A stretch of DNA of 35,948 bases from Myxococcales bacterium (GCA_019634415.1 JAHQVJ010000030.1:1-35948), one strand, 5' to 3'; shown: positions 15,321 through 23,930, numbered from the stretch's first letter. The notes: generated from the sequence alone by a model not told the origin. Program-made: numbers and translations.

Positions 15321-15788
15321 ATGTCGACCGCTCGTCGTCTCGCACGCAGGGTTCGTGGAGGGCTGAAACGCCGCGCCAAGCAGGCCTTGCAGGGCATGGG
15401 ACTCTGGGAGCCCGCCAGCAGCGCCACGGTGCATCGAGCGGCGCCGGCGCCCGAGCCAGTCCCCGAGCCAATCCCCGAGCCCACGCCAGCGCCCGAGCCC
15501 GAGCAGGCCGTAGCCCCCGAGGACGGCCTCACCCGGGCGGAGGTGGAGGAGCTGCTCGAAGACATGGTGCGTCCCGCCCTGCAAGCCGACGGGGGCGACA
15601 TCACGCTGGTCCGCGTGGAGCCCGAAGGAGACGTGTTCGTGGAGCTCGTCGGCGCCTGCTCCACCTGTCCCTCCGCCACCGTCACCATGCGACAGGGCAT
15701 CGAGCGCCTCATGCACGCAGAGCTCGAGGGGTTCCGGAGCCTGATCGAGATCAACGGCGCCGGCGGCGTGCCCACCGACTTCCACTAG
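15321..15788 (+). CDS. Nfu-type iron-sulfur scaffold domain protein
   Basis: The ATG at 15321 follows GGGAGGAG; the product is 155 residues. A basic N-terminus (ARRLARRVRGGLKRRAKQ) is followed by a PE-rich repeat (EPVPEP then IPEPTPAPEP, about 50-70) and a C-terminal NifU/Nfu domain (about 80-150). The Fe-S ligands C113 and C116 (ACSTCPSA) are present. Nfu domains carry and hand over [4Fe-4S] clusters. The rigid Pro-Glu linker and basic N-terminus are not typical and may tether the domain to an acidic partner or nucleic acid. It has a hairpin terminator after the stop. Confidence 0.88.
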   Translation: MSTARRLARRVRGGLKRRAKQALQGMGLWEPASSATVHRAAPAPEPVPEPIPEPTPAPEPEQAVAPEDGLTRAEVEELLEDMVRPALQADGGDITLVRVEPEGDVFVELVGACSTCPSATVTMRQGIERLMHAELEGFRSLIEINGAGGVPTDFH

Positions 15789-15800
15789 CGCTTGTTCGAC

Positions 15801-15828
15801 GGCGCGACGGCGTGATACGCCGAGCGCC
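15801..15828 (+). terminator. Bulged 11-bp hairpin after the Nfu gene
   Basis: GGCGC (15801-15805) pairs with GCGCC (15824-15828), and inside it CGGCGT (15808-15813) pairs with ACGCCG (15817-15822) around a GAT loop. The stem is strong and begins 13 bases after the stop codon. No T-run follows, so it may be a Rho-assisted or processing structure. Confidence 0.45.
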
Positions 15829-15849
15829 ACGCATCTCTAGGAGACTGGC

Positions 15850-16755
15850 TTGGACCTGGCCGCCCTCGCCCACCTGGAGCCGGCCACGCTGCGCTCCCTC
15901 CTGCCTGCCTACCTCGCGAGCTTCATCGAGGATCCCGCTCGCGCGCAGGTGAACCAAGCGCGCGTTTCGGATCTCACCACCTCGTGGTCCGACGACGCCT
16001 GTCGTGGGGTGGTGACGTGGCTCGGCACCCTGGGAGCCGAGCACCGGGTGTATCCAGCCAACCCCGAGTGCCGGGCGCTCAATCGCACCTGGTGCCGTGA
16101 CGTGGTCATCGAGCCAGAGGTGCACGGCATCGAGCATCTCAGCTCTGCGATGGCGGCCGGCCCCACCATGATGCTGGGCAACCACCTGTCCTACTTCGAC
16201 GCCAACGCCACCGACGTGGCCCTCGCCTGGTCGGGACACGCCGAGGTGGCGGACCGCCTCGTGGCCGCCGCCGGGCCCAAGGTGTACCAAGACGTGTTCC
16301 GCTTGGTGGCAGCGGCCTGCATCAACAACCTGCCGGTGCCTCAGTCCACCACCCTGGGCCACACCGAGAAGCTGCCCCCTCGCGAGCTCGCACGCAAGGC
16401 GCTGGCAGGCGTGCAGGCGGCGAAGCGCGCCATGCAGGAAGGCTTCGTGCCGCTGGTGTACCCCGAGGGCTCCCGCAGCCGAGACGGCCACCTGCAGCCG
16501 TTCATCCGCGGCGTACACCGCTGGCTGTCCGCCATCGACGACCTGCGCGTGGTCCCCGTGGCGCTGGACGGCACCGAGCGCATCATGCCCGTCAACACCA
16601 CGAAGCTGTCGGCCGGTCCGCTGGTACTCCGTTTCGGCGCTCCGCTACACGTGGGTGTGGACGGCACCTCCAGGGAGGTTCTGCAGCTGGCGCACGACGC
16701 CCTGGCGCAGCTCCTCCCTCCGCGGCTTCGACCCCTCGGCGATCCTCCAGCCTGA
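15850..16755 (+). CDS. PlsC-type glycerolipid acyltransferase
   Basis: The start is TTG at 15850 with AGGAG six bases upstream; the product is 301 residues. The acyltransferase signature is complete: N111-H112 to D117 (NHLSYFD, the HxxxxD catalytic motif) and YPEGSRS at 204-210 (the PEGTRS phosphate-binding motif). It probably acylates a glycerol-phosphate or a related lipid at the membrane. Length is larger than minimal PlsC (about 240), due to ~85 extra residues at the N-terminus with no transmembrane helix. The acceptor is not predictable. It stands alone between two hairpin/promoter regions. Confidence 0.87.
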   Translation: MDLAALAHLEPATLRSLLPAYLASFIEDPARAQVNQARVSDLTTSWSDDACRGVVTWLGTLGAEHRVYPANPECRALNRTWCRDVVIEPEVHGIEHLSSAMAAGPTMMLGNHLSYFDANATDVALAWSGHAEVADRLVAAAGPKVYQDVFRLVAAACINNLPVPQSTTLGHTEKLPPRELARKALAGVQAAKRAMQEGFVPLVYPEGSRSRDGHLQPFIRGVHRWLSAIDDLRVVPVALDGTERIMPVNTTKLSAGPLVLRFGAPLHVGVDGTSREVLQLAHDALAQLLPPRLRPLGDPPA

Positions 16756-16799
16756 GCCTGGTCGATGGCCAATCCCCAGCCCAGCCCGGATGGACTGGG

Positions 16800-16805
16800 T
16801 ATGAT
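16800..16805 (+). promoter_or_regulatory. Putative -10 element (TATGAT)
   Basis: TATGAT matches the -10 consensus at five of six positions and lies 27 bases before the ATG of the zinc-ribbon/TPR gene. No clear -35 element was found at the usual distance. Confidence 0.35.
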
Positions 16806-16832
16806 GCAGCTGAGCTGTACCACGGGACCTCG

Positions 16833-17816
16833 ATGTCACAGACGCAATGCTGCCCGGTGATGGACCTTCAGTGGACCCCTCGCCTGGTGGACGACCAATA
16901 TGCCGACGTGTACTTCTGCGCGTCCTGCGGCCATGTGCACCGCACCGAGAAGTATGCGATCAACTTTCGCTTTCCGTACCACGACCGGTGCGTCAACTGC
17001 GGCGGCGACCTCCGACTGACGGTGGAGCTACCCCAGGGGCAGGCCCCGGATCCGAGACAGGTCCGCTGCACGGCCTGTGGGCTCACGGCAGCAGAAGACC
17101 GAGAGCTACACGACAAGCTCGCAGCGCTGCACCCGGCCCACGACTACCTGCTGGCCTCGCAGGCCCTCGCGGAGAGCGGTCGCTTCGTGCTGTCGCTCAA
17201 GCTCGCCACCGCCCAGGTCCGCTGGGGGGAGGACCCCGTCTCGGGAGAGGTGCAGCGACTCGCCGTGCTCGAGGCCATGAACGAGTTCGATCGCGCGCTC
17301 GACGAGGCCTACGAGTGGTCCGACAACGAGGGCTGCCCTCCGCTGGTGTTCGGCGTGATCGCCCAGCTCGAGGCGGGCGTCGGCAACCTGAAGGGTGCGC
17401 TGACGGCGCTGGAGCGTGGACTTGCGGTGGATCCGAGCAACTCGGAGTGGTGGGTCGACTACGCCGAGCTGAACATCCACCTCGACGAGCGACCGGGCGC
17501 CATTCGAGCCGCCGGCAAGGCGCTGGGCGACCCCAGCACGGAGCAGCGCGCCATCGCGGTGATCTCCGAGGTGGGTGAGCGCTATTACGCGGGCGGCCAG
17601 TACGCCGAGGCCCTCGGTGCCTGCTCGCTGGCGCGCGAGCGGCAGGAGCGCTTCTCGGAGATCGCCTGGCTACGCGCCCGCATCGCCGCAGTGAACCAAG
17701 ACACCGACTACATGGTGAAGTGGCTGCAGACCACCCTCGAGCTGGACCCCACCCACGAGGAAGCCGCCGAGATGCTCGCGCCCTACCGCAAGCGGCGCGG
17801 CTGGTTCGCCCGGTAG
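16833..17816 (+). CDS. Zinc-ribbon and TPR-repeat protein
   Basis: A 327-residue cytoplasmic protein. Three CxxC knuckles in the first ~85 residues (CASCGH, CVNCGG, CTACGL) look like one or two small zinc ribbons. The rest, about 95-315, is helical with TPR-like repeats (for example GNLKGALTALERGLAVDPSN and TDYMVKWLQTTLELDPTHEEA). Such proteins usually hold partners together; a zinc ribbon could add RNA or protein binding. The stop is four bases before the GTG of the DapF-like gene, and that gene overlaps the next, so the three form an operon. Function is unknown. Confidence 0.78.
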   Translation: MSQTQCCPVMDLQWTPRLVDDQYADVYFCASCGHVHRTEKYAINFRFPYHDRCVNCGGDLRLTVELPQGQAPDPRQVRCTACGLTAAEDRELHDKLAALHPAHDYLLASQALAESGRFVLSLKLATAQVRWGEDPVSGEVQRLAVLEAMNEFDRALDEAYEWSDNEGCPPLVFGVIAQLEAGVGNLKGALTALERGLAVDPSNSEWWVDYAELNIHLDERPGAIRAAGKALGDPSTEQRAIAVISEVGERYYAGGQYAEALGACSLARERQERFSEIAWLRARIAAVNQDTDYMVKWLQTTLELDPTHEEAAEMLAPYRKRRGWFAR

Positions 17817-17820
17817 CCAG

Positions 17821-18639
17821 GTGGAGCTGCTCAAGGCCCACGGACTGGGCAACGACTACCTCGTGCTCGAGCGCGGCCCGGCGCTGACCCCGGCGCTGGT
17901 GCGGCAGCTGTGCGATCGCCACCGCGGCGTCGGAGCAGACGGGATCCTCGAGCCGCGACCGACCGACGCCCCCGGCGCCTTCGGCGTGCGGATCTGGAAC
18001 CCCGACGGCTCCATCGCGGAGAAGTCGGGCAACGGTCTGCGGATCTTCGCGCACTGGCACGTGCACGTGCGGGGCAGCCCCACGCCACTGCAGCTGGACA
18101 CCGGCCACGACGTGGTGAGCTGCGAGGTCCACGGAGACGAGGTGACGGTGGAGATGGGCACCGTGACCTTCGCGCAGCCCCCGCGACGAACCCTGCACAT
18201 CGAGGGCAAGGACCTCGACGTCACGGTGCTCGACGTGGGCAACCCCCACACCGTGGTGTGGGTGGACGAGGCCGATCTGGACGCCCTGCCCTGGCGAAGC
18301 TGGGGAGCCGCCTTGGAGAGGCACGAGCTGTTCGCGCATCGCACCAACGTGCAGATCGCCACGCTGACGGGCGGCACGCTACGGGCCCGGATCTGGGAGC
18401 GTGGGGCTGGAGAGACCCAAGCAAGCGGCTCGAGCGCCTGCGCCGTGGCCGCGGCCGCCGTGCAACGCGGTCAGCTCACCCCCGACGCGCCCACGCGCGT
18501 GCACATGCCCGGCGGCACCCTCGAGATCTTGGTTCGCACCGACCGAACGGTGCGGCTCCGCGGGCCCGTCGCGGCCGTGGCTCGCATCCACATCCCCCGA
18601 GCCTGGTACCCTGCGGAGGCGGGCGGGAGCGAAGCATGA
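17821..18639 (+). CDS. DapF-like epimerase-fold protein with both catalytic cysteines changed to serine
   Basis: A 272-residue protein with the full diaminopimelate epimerase layout: KAHGLGNDY at 5-13, the first active-site loop EKSGNGLR near 67-74, NPHTVVWV near 141, and the second loop ERGAGETQASGSSACA near 194-208. In DapF the two bases are cysteines (C-G-N-G and A-C-G-T-G). Here they are S69 and S202. Two independent changes to serine, with the surrounding loops kept, suggest a real but altered active site rather than decay. Proline racemase relatives with Ser or Thr at one position act as dehydratases. It may be an inactive paralogue, or act on another substrate. Start is GTG 17821, four bases after the upstream stop. 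Confidence 0.85.
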   Translation: MELLKAHGLGNDYLVLERGPALTPALVRQLCDRHRGVGADGILEPRPTDAPGAFGVRIWNPDGSIAEKSGNGLRIFAHWHVHVRGSPTPLQLDTGHDVVSCEVHGDEVTVEMGTVTFAQPPRRTLHIEGKDLDVTVLDVGNPHTVVWVDEADLDALPWRSWGAALERHELFAHRTNVQIATLTGGTLRARIWERGAGETQASGSSACAVAAAAVQRGQLTPDAPTRVHMPGGTLEILVRTDRTVRLRGPVAAVARIHIPRAWYPAEAGGSEA

Positions 18640-20954
18640 CAGCTGCGGGTCGTGGACGGGCCATCCTGTGGGCCCTCGTGCTGACGGGATGTCCCTACGT
18701 GACACAAGGCGGGTTCGAAGACCGGCTGCAGTCGCTCGACGAAGACGGCGACGGGGCACCGGTCTCCATGGACTGCGACGACGCCGATCCGTTGGTGTCG
18801 GACCTGATGCTCGACATCCCCTACGACGGCATCGACAACGACTGCGCCGGCGACGGCGACGTGGTGGACGCAGACGGCGACGGGTTCCCCGGGATCCTGG
18901 AGGAGGACTACCCCGGAGTGTTCCCCGAGCGGTTCGTGGGGGTGCCGCTGGACTGCGCCGACGATCCGAGCGTGGTGCCTCAGGCCGCGGACATCTTCCC
19001 CGATCCTGCCAACGCCAACGAGGTTCCCTACGACGGGCTCGACTCCAACTGCGACCGCAGCAACGACTTCGACGTCGACGGCGACGGCTTCATGCCCACC
19101 CTGGTGCGGCAGGGCGCCGATCTGGTGGACGCGGCCGCCGCCTTCGACACCTACGTCACGCTGTGGGGCATCACCGAAGCCGAGATCGACGCCTGGATCG
19201 CCGCCAGCAAGCTTCCCTTCGACGACCCGAATCGCTTCCAGGACTGCGACGACTTCGACGTCGCCATCCGACCCTACTCCCCCGATCAGGACACGCCCTA
19301 CGACGGGGTGGACCGCAACTGCGACGACGTGAACGACTTCGACGCCGACGGCGATGGCTTCATGCCCCCTGGCGTGGAGGCGGACTACCAGGCCTACCTC
19401 GACCGCTACTACTTCGGCGGTCCCCCGCCCTTCGCGGTGCCCACGGAGCGGACCTTCGAGGACTGCCTCGACGCAGCCAACCCCACCATCGTGAACTTCA
19501 ACACCGGTAAGCCGGCCGATCCGGCGTCGGTGCACCCCTCGGCGCCGGGCTTCCCCATCGTGGAGACCGCCTACGACGCCATCGACGCCGACTGCCTGCG
19601 CGACAACGACTTCGACGCGGACGGCGACGCCTTCATGCCCGCCGGCTCCGCTGCGGGCTTCGACGTCTACGTGGACAACTGGTCGATCACGGCTGCGGAG
19701 ATCACCGCCTGGGCCGCCGTGAACGCCGACGCCGCGCTGAAGGCTCCCGCCGAGGGCGACTGCGACGACACCGACGGCGACCGCTGGCCAGGCGCGCTGG
19801 AGATCCTCGCCGACCAGCTGGACCAGGACTGCAACAACGACGGAGACGCCGCTCCGTTCGGCTTCGCCGACTACCTGTGGACGTCGCCCACCAACCCCGA
19901 GGTGGGCCGCGTGGCCGACGACTACGTGCTGCTCATCGGCGCCACCGACGCCGATCCCATCTTCACCGTGGGTGAGCTGGGGGTGGGGATCCCCTTCGAC
20001 ATCGACGAGGCGCGGGGCGGGCCCACACCGTCGGTGGCGACCTTCCCCACCTGGAAGGGCAATCCCCTCACCCGCCTGCAGGGCGTGATCGACGCCGTGC
20101 CGCATCCTGCCCCCGCCGACGTGGACGGCGACGGCACACCGGATCCGACCCTGTTGGTGGGCACCACCTACGCCAACGACTTCCAGACCTGGGTGTTCTT
20201 GTCGGGCGTTCGCTTCCAGACCAACACGTCCACCCTGCTGCCCGCCGATCAGACGTTCCACAACCTGTCGCCCATCTACACGGCACGGGACGTGGACATG
20301 GCGTTCGACGGGGCCGTGTCGCCCGAGCCCTTCACGCTGGCCTGCGCGGACAACCGCATGCACGCCATCTACACCGCCAACAGCCCCGCCCCCAACACCA
20401 ACGCGCTGCTGGGCGCCGACACCTGCTACTTCTCCGGTCCGCCCACCCTCGACGACAACACCTGGACGGCGCCCTTCGATCGCTGCCTCGGGGGAAGCTG
20501 CCAGGCGTGGACCCTCGACGACACCCCGGCCCTGTCCCAGGGCAACAACCGCAACGAGACCTGGGTGTTCGGCGACTACGAGATGGGCTGGCTGGTGCGC
20601 ATCGACGACACGGGCACGGGCTGGCTCACCGACACGGTGGGCGGCGGCGACGACATCGAGCTGATGCCTGGCTCGGACGTGCTGCACGCTGACGTCTCGG
20701 AGACGGGTGGCACCCTGTACGTCGCAGCCATCGTGGACGGCGCCACGGAGCCCGAGGTGTGGCTTCAGTTCGGCACCAAGGGCTCGCTGCAGACACAGCA
20801 GCTGCCGTTCTCGCACCCCACCCTCGACGCCGTGCAGCCCTCCAGCGTGGCGGTGCACGCCGACGGCGACCGCGTGATGGTGGCCGTCACGGCACTCGAT
20901 CCCGAGGGGGATGCCGACCAGGACGCCGTGGGATGGGTGTTCCTGGGGCCCTGA
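18636..20954 (+). CDS. MopE-repeat lipoprotein
   Basis: The ATG overlaps the dapF-like stop (ATGA); the product is 772 residues. The lipobox is LTGC with C19. From about 30 to 410 it carries at least five Asp-rich units (such as DEDGDGAPVSMDCDDADP, DVDGDGFMP, DADGDGFMP, DADGDAFMP, DCDDTDGDRWPG, DQDCNNDGD) each paired with a YDGxDxNC-type element; this is the MopE/Myxococcus metal-binding pattern, likely for calcium or copper. The remaining ~360 residues look like a beta-rich, propeller-type domain without a family I can name, with cysteines near 570, 600 and 620. It should be anchored at the outer membrane. Units differ in spacing, so the array has diverged rather than recently expanded. Confidence 0.85.
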   Translation: MTAAGRGRAILWALVLTGCPYVTQGGFEDRLQSLDEDGDGAPVSMDCDDADPLVSDLMLDIPYDGIDNDCAGDGDVVDADGDGFPGILEEDYPGVFPERFVGVPLDCADDPSVVPQAADIFPDPANANEVPYDGLDSNCDRSNDFDVDGDGFMPTLVRQGADLVDAAAAFDTYVTLWGITEAEIDAWIAASKLPFDDPNRFQDCDDFDVAIRPYSPDQDTPYDGVDRNCDDVNDFDADGDGFMPPGVEADYQAYLDRYYFGGPPPFAVPTERTFEDCLDAANPTIVNFNTGKPADPASVHPSAPGFPIVETAYDAIDADCLRDNDFDADGDAFMPAGSAAGFDVYVDNWSITAAEITAWAAVNADAALKAPAEGDCDDTDGDRWPGALEILADQLDQDCNNDGDAAPFGFADYLWTSPTNPEVGRVADDYVLLIGATDADPIFTVGELGVGIPFDIDEARGGPTPSVATFPTWKGNPLTRLQGVIDAVPHPAPADVDGDGTPDPTLLVGTTYANDFQTWVFLSGVRFQTNTSTLLPADQTFHNLSPIYTARDVDMAFDGAVSPEPFTLACADNRMHAIYTANSPAPNTNALLGADTCYFSGPPTLDDNTWTAPFDRCLGGSCQAWTLDDTPALSQGNNRNETWVFGDYEMGWLVRIDDTGTGWLTDTVGGGDDIELMPGSDVLHADVSETGGTLYVAAIVDGATEPEVWLQFGTKGSLQTQQLPFSHPTLDAVQPSSVAVHADGDRVMVAVTALDPEGDADQDAVGWVFLGP

Positions 20955-20988
20955 GGCGCGCAGGGCATGCCCGCACGTCTTGACCCCC

Positions 20989-21015
20989 TCAAGTTCAGCC
21001 GGGGTCGTTCGATGA
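20989..21015 (+). promoter_or_regulatory. Sigma-28 (FliA)-like promoter before the receiver-HDOD gene
   Basis: TCAAGTTC (20989-20996) and TTCGATGA (21008-21015) are separated by exactly 11 bases, matching the FliA-type pattern TAAAGTTT-N11-GCCGATAA at six of eight and five of eight positions. The ATG follows seven bases later and has no ribosome site. The match is partial. Confidence 0.35.
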
Positions 21016-21022
21016 CCTCTGC

Positions 21023-22219
21023 ATGCCAGAAGCGCCCGAGGCAGCCAGTGTGCTGATCGTGGACGACGAGCCCCTGCTGTTGCGGGGTCTGCAGCGCGTG
21101 TTCACCCAGCATCACCCCGAGTGGCGTGTGCGCACCGCCGGCGACGCGGCCGCCGCCCTGAAGGCGATGGACCAAGAGCAAGCTGACGTGTGCGTGTCGG
21201 ATCTGACGATGACGGGCATGGACGGCATCGAGCTGCTCACCACGGTGGCCGCCCGCTGGCCGGCCACTGTCCGCGTGATCCTGGCGGGCGACGTGCCCCG
21301 GGACCGGGTGCCAGCAGCCGCCCGGGTCGCCCACCGCGTGTTCCGCAAGGGGCCCGACCCGATGGAGGTGGTGCAGGCGGTGGAAGACGCCCTGTCTGCG
21401 TTCGCGCCGGAGGTGGACCCAGCACTGCGCGGGCTCGTGGCCCGCGACAACGAGCTGCCGCCAGCCCCCTCGGTGTACCCGGCCCTGGATCGCGCCGCTC
21501 GTCGGCAGACCACCACGACCCAGGATCTGACGCGCATCGTGGCCCGCGACTCGGCGGTGGCAGCCCGCGTGCTGCAGCTGGCGAGCAGCGCCTTCTACGG
21601 CCTGCCCCCGCACCTGCACACCCTGCAGGGAGCCGTGGCCTGGCTGGGCCTGCAGACCCTGCGAGGACTGGTGCTGGGTGCGGAGCTGCTCCGCGCCTTC
21701 CCAGAGGTCGAAGCCAGCGGGCTTTCGGTGAACCGGCTGGCGAACCACACGACCCGCACGGGCGAGCTGTCGCTGCGCATCGCTCGCCGCTTGTGCCCCA
21801 CTGAGGCCGACACCGCCTACATGGCGGGCATCGTGCACGACGTCGGTTTGCTGGTGCTCGCCAGCCGAGCGCCGGACCGCCTGCACACGGACCTGCAGGA
21901 GGCGCGTCGCGAGCGTCGCGCGCTGCACGAGGTGGAGCGAGACCGGCACGGTGTCACCCATGCGGAGGTGGGCGCGGCCCTCGTCGGCCTGTGGGGGCTG
22001 CCCAAGCCCCTGATCGATGCCGTGAGCCGCCACCACCAGCGACCCGTGCGACCCGATGCCGCCGCCGTCGTGTACCTGGCCAACGCGCTGGTGGCGGAGG
22101 TGGAGGGCCACGGTGTGGATCCCTTGACCGAGGCGGATCTCGAGCGGGTCTGTACGCCGAGCGACCTCGAGCGCTTCCGTCGCTGGGCGAACATGGGGCC
22201 GCTGCCCGACGATCACTGA
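21023..22219 (+). CDS. Response regulator receiver with HDOD output domain
   Basis: A 398-residue protein. The receiver (about 9-130) has the acidic pair D14-D15, phospho-acceptor D60 (VCVSDLTMTGMDG), and the conserved K in VFRKGPDP. The switch Thr/Ser position holds A (ILAGD), a change from the usual Thr that may weaken signalling. The HDOD domain (about 135-350) shows VAARVLQLASSAFYG and GIVHDVGLLVLA; HDOD proteins in this group are HD-fold relatives without hydrolase activity, often tied to motility, virulence or c-di-GMP. No sensor kinase gene is adjacent. Its last seven bases overlap the convergent sulfatase-like gene. Confidence 0.87.
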   Translation: MPEAPEAASVLIVDDEPLLLRGLQRVFTQHHPEWRVRTAGDAAAALKAMDQEQADVCVSDLTMTGMDGIELLTTVAARWPATVRVILAGDVPRDRVPAAARVAHRVFRKGPDPMEVVQAVEDALSAFAPEVDPALRGLVARDNELPPAPSVYPALDRAARRQTTTTQDLTRIVARDSAVAARVLQLASSAFYGLPPHLHTLQGAVAWLGLQTLRGLVLGAELLRAFPEVEASGLSVNRLANHTTRTGELSLRIARRLCPTEADTAYMAGIVHDVGLLVLASRAPDRLHTDLQEARRERRALHEVERDRHGVTHAEVGAALVGLWGLPKPLIDAVSRHHQRPVRPDAAAVVYLANALVAEVEGHGVDPLTEADLERVCTPSDLERFRRWANMGPLPDDH

Positions 22220-23919
22220 ACGTAGCCCAGGGCCTCCAGCGCCGAGGTGACCCGAGCACCGTCCTCGCGCCGATCCGGCTCCTGAACCCCCAGCGCAGCG
22301 CGTCGCACGGGATCTGCCTCGGACAGCTCGACGCGGTGGTGCTCCCCGGGATCCGCCAGCCGGTCGTAGGCCGACAGGCGCTGCCCCTCCTCGCCGCAGC
22401 GCGTCACGATCGCTCGGTGCCGCGCGCCGACGGCGCTGCACAGCGGCAGCTGCCGAAGCGCGCCGTACACCGTGGCCACGCGATCGCTGGGCAGCGGGGT
22501 GCGAAGGTCCCGTCCCAAGGTGCCTGTCGCGCCCACACCCGCCGCGGCGAGCAGCGTGGGTGTCACGTCCACCAGAGACGCCGTACCCCTCCGCGCGCCA
22601 GGCTGTACCCCCGGGCCGCGAATCACGAGGGGTACCTCCACGACCTCGGCGTGGTGGGAGTGTCCGTGCTCCACCTGACCGTGCTCCCAGAACTCCTCGC
22701 CGTGGTCACTGGTGAGCGCCACCACGGCTCGCTCCGTCCCTCCGCGCTGTGCGAGCGCGTCGAGCAGCCGCATCAGATGAGCGTCGGCGTGGGCCACCTC
22801 GGCACGGTAGGCGGCGCGGATGGCCTCCCGCCGCTCCACGGAGAGCCGCTGCGCGCTGCGCAGGGCCACGGCGTCCACCGTGCGCAGCGTGGGGTCGGTG
22901 GCGTTGAGGTAGGGCATGTGGGGATCGAACAGGTGCAGCCACACGAAGAAGCCCCCCTCGGCGGGCAGCTCGTCCAGCGCGTGCAGCGCGCGGTCCACCA
23001 CGGCAGAGGCGTCTTGATGGTGCGCTCGGCCGCGCTCGCCGAGCACCAGCAGCGGCCCAGCGCCGTCCACCCCCAGATCCTCGAAGCGATCGAAGCCGCG
23101 GTCGAAGCCGTTGTGGCGACCCGACCAGGGGTTGCTGTTGATCCCCACGGTGACGTAGCCGGCCTCCCGCAGGCGCTGCGCCAGGGTGCTCACCTCGGGG
23201 TGCAGCCCCTGGCAGTGCCCGTCCGCCAGGCAGGTGGCGCCGTGGTTGGCCGCCGGCAGGCCCGTGAGCGTAGAGGCCAGCGCCGGCAGCGTCCACGAGG
23301 AGGTGGACTGAGCCGCACGCCAGACCGCACCTCCGTCCGCGAGCCGCGCGTGGCTCGCCATGGTGCGAGCGACGTCGGCGCGCAGCGTGTCCACCGTGAT
23401 CAGGATCACGGGCGGCCCGGTGTGTGTGGCGGCCGGGAGCCCAGGCCGGATCGGGCCCCACAGATCGTGAGCGAGGCGATCGAGCACGAGCGCTGGCTGG
23501 GTGGCGTCGGCGCCGAGGGTGGCTCGCACGTGGACCGCGGTGACCAGCGGCGGCACGCCCAGCGCTGCCCACCACCAGCGGACGGTGCCTCGTCGCGCGA
23601 GCCACAGCGCCGGGCCGCCCACCACCCACACCAGCCCCACCGCCTGCAGGCCCGCCGTCAGCGACACGCCCAGGCCGCGAAGTCCGGCCAGGAGCAACGG
23701 GGCGGCGAGCGCCCACACCGGAGAGCGCAGCAGCGGAAACGAGGGCAGCTGCGACACACAGAGGCCCACCGCCACGAACAGGAGCGCCTCCAGCGCCAGG
23801 GCGCCAGCAGCCACGGGCGTGGCCGCCGCCAGGTGCAGCCACCCCTCGGTGGCTGGGATCAGGGCCCAGACGAGCACCAGGGCCCAGGCGGGCGGGGGTC
23901 GAGGGGAGCTGCCGTCCAT
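22213..23919 (-). CDS. Membrane-anchored alkaline-phosphatase-superfamily (sulfatase-like) enzyme
   Basis: A 568-residue protein with four or five N-terminal transmembrane helices (first ~170 residues), then a sulfatase-type catalytic domain facing outside: VDTLRAD (metal Asp), a nucleophile segment SSWTLPALASTLTG, SDHGEEF and GHSHH metal ligands. True sulfatases have C/S-x-P-x-R; here the equivalent residue is Thr (WTLPAL) and no formylglycine motif exists. Thr is the nucleophile in LtaS/phosphoethanolamine or phosphoglycerol transferases, so a transferase or phosphodiesterase on envelope glycans is more likely than sulfate removal. The ATG (23919) has no ribosome site but has TACGCT five bases upstream. 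Confidence 0.83.
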   Translation of the reverse strand: MDGSSPRPPPAWALVLVWALIPATEGWLHLAAATPVAAGALALEALLFVAVGLCVSQLPSFPLLRSPVWALAAPLLLAGLRGLGVSLTAGLQAVGLVWVVGGPALWLARRGTVRWWWAALGVPPLVTAVHVRATLGADATQPALVLDRLAHDLWGPIRPGLPAATHTGPPVILITVDTLRADVARTMASHARLADGGAVWRAAQSTSSWTLPALASTLTGLPAANHGATCLADGHCQGLHPEVSTLAQRLREAGYVTVGINSNPWSGRHNGFDRGFDRFEDLGVDGAGPLLVLGERGRAHHQDASAVVDRALHALDELPAEGGFFVWLHLFDPHMPYLNATDPTLRTVDAVALRSAQRLSVERREAIRAAYRAEVAHADAHLMRLLDALAQRGGTERAVVALTSDHGEEFWEHGQVEHGHSHHAEVVEVPLVIRGPGVQPGARRGTASLVDVTPTLLAAAGVGATGTLGRDLRTPLPSDRVATVYGALRQLPLCSAVGARHRAIVTRCGEEGQRLSAYDRLADPGEHHRVELSEADPVRRAALGVQEPDRREDGARVTSALEALGYVQ

Positions 23920-23924
23920 GGCAG

Positions 23925-23930
23925 AGCGTA
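23925..23930 (-). promoter_or_regulatory. TAnnnT -10-like element before the sulfatase-like gene
   Basis: TACGCT on the minus strand lies five bases before the ATG with no ribosome site, the same pattern as before the genes at 9588 and 12455. No good -35 element is visible. Confidence 0.3.

Noticed and set aside
18471..20858. Long open frame antisense to the MopE lipoprotein gene
   Set aside because: It is a mirror of high-GC codon bias: its translation is Val/Gly/His-rich low-complexity sequence, while the plus strand has a signal peptide and clear repeats.
22213..23919. Active formylglycine sulfatase
   Set aside because: The required C/S-x-P-x-R motif is missing; the equivalent site is WTLPAL.
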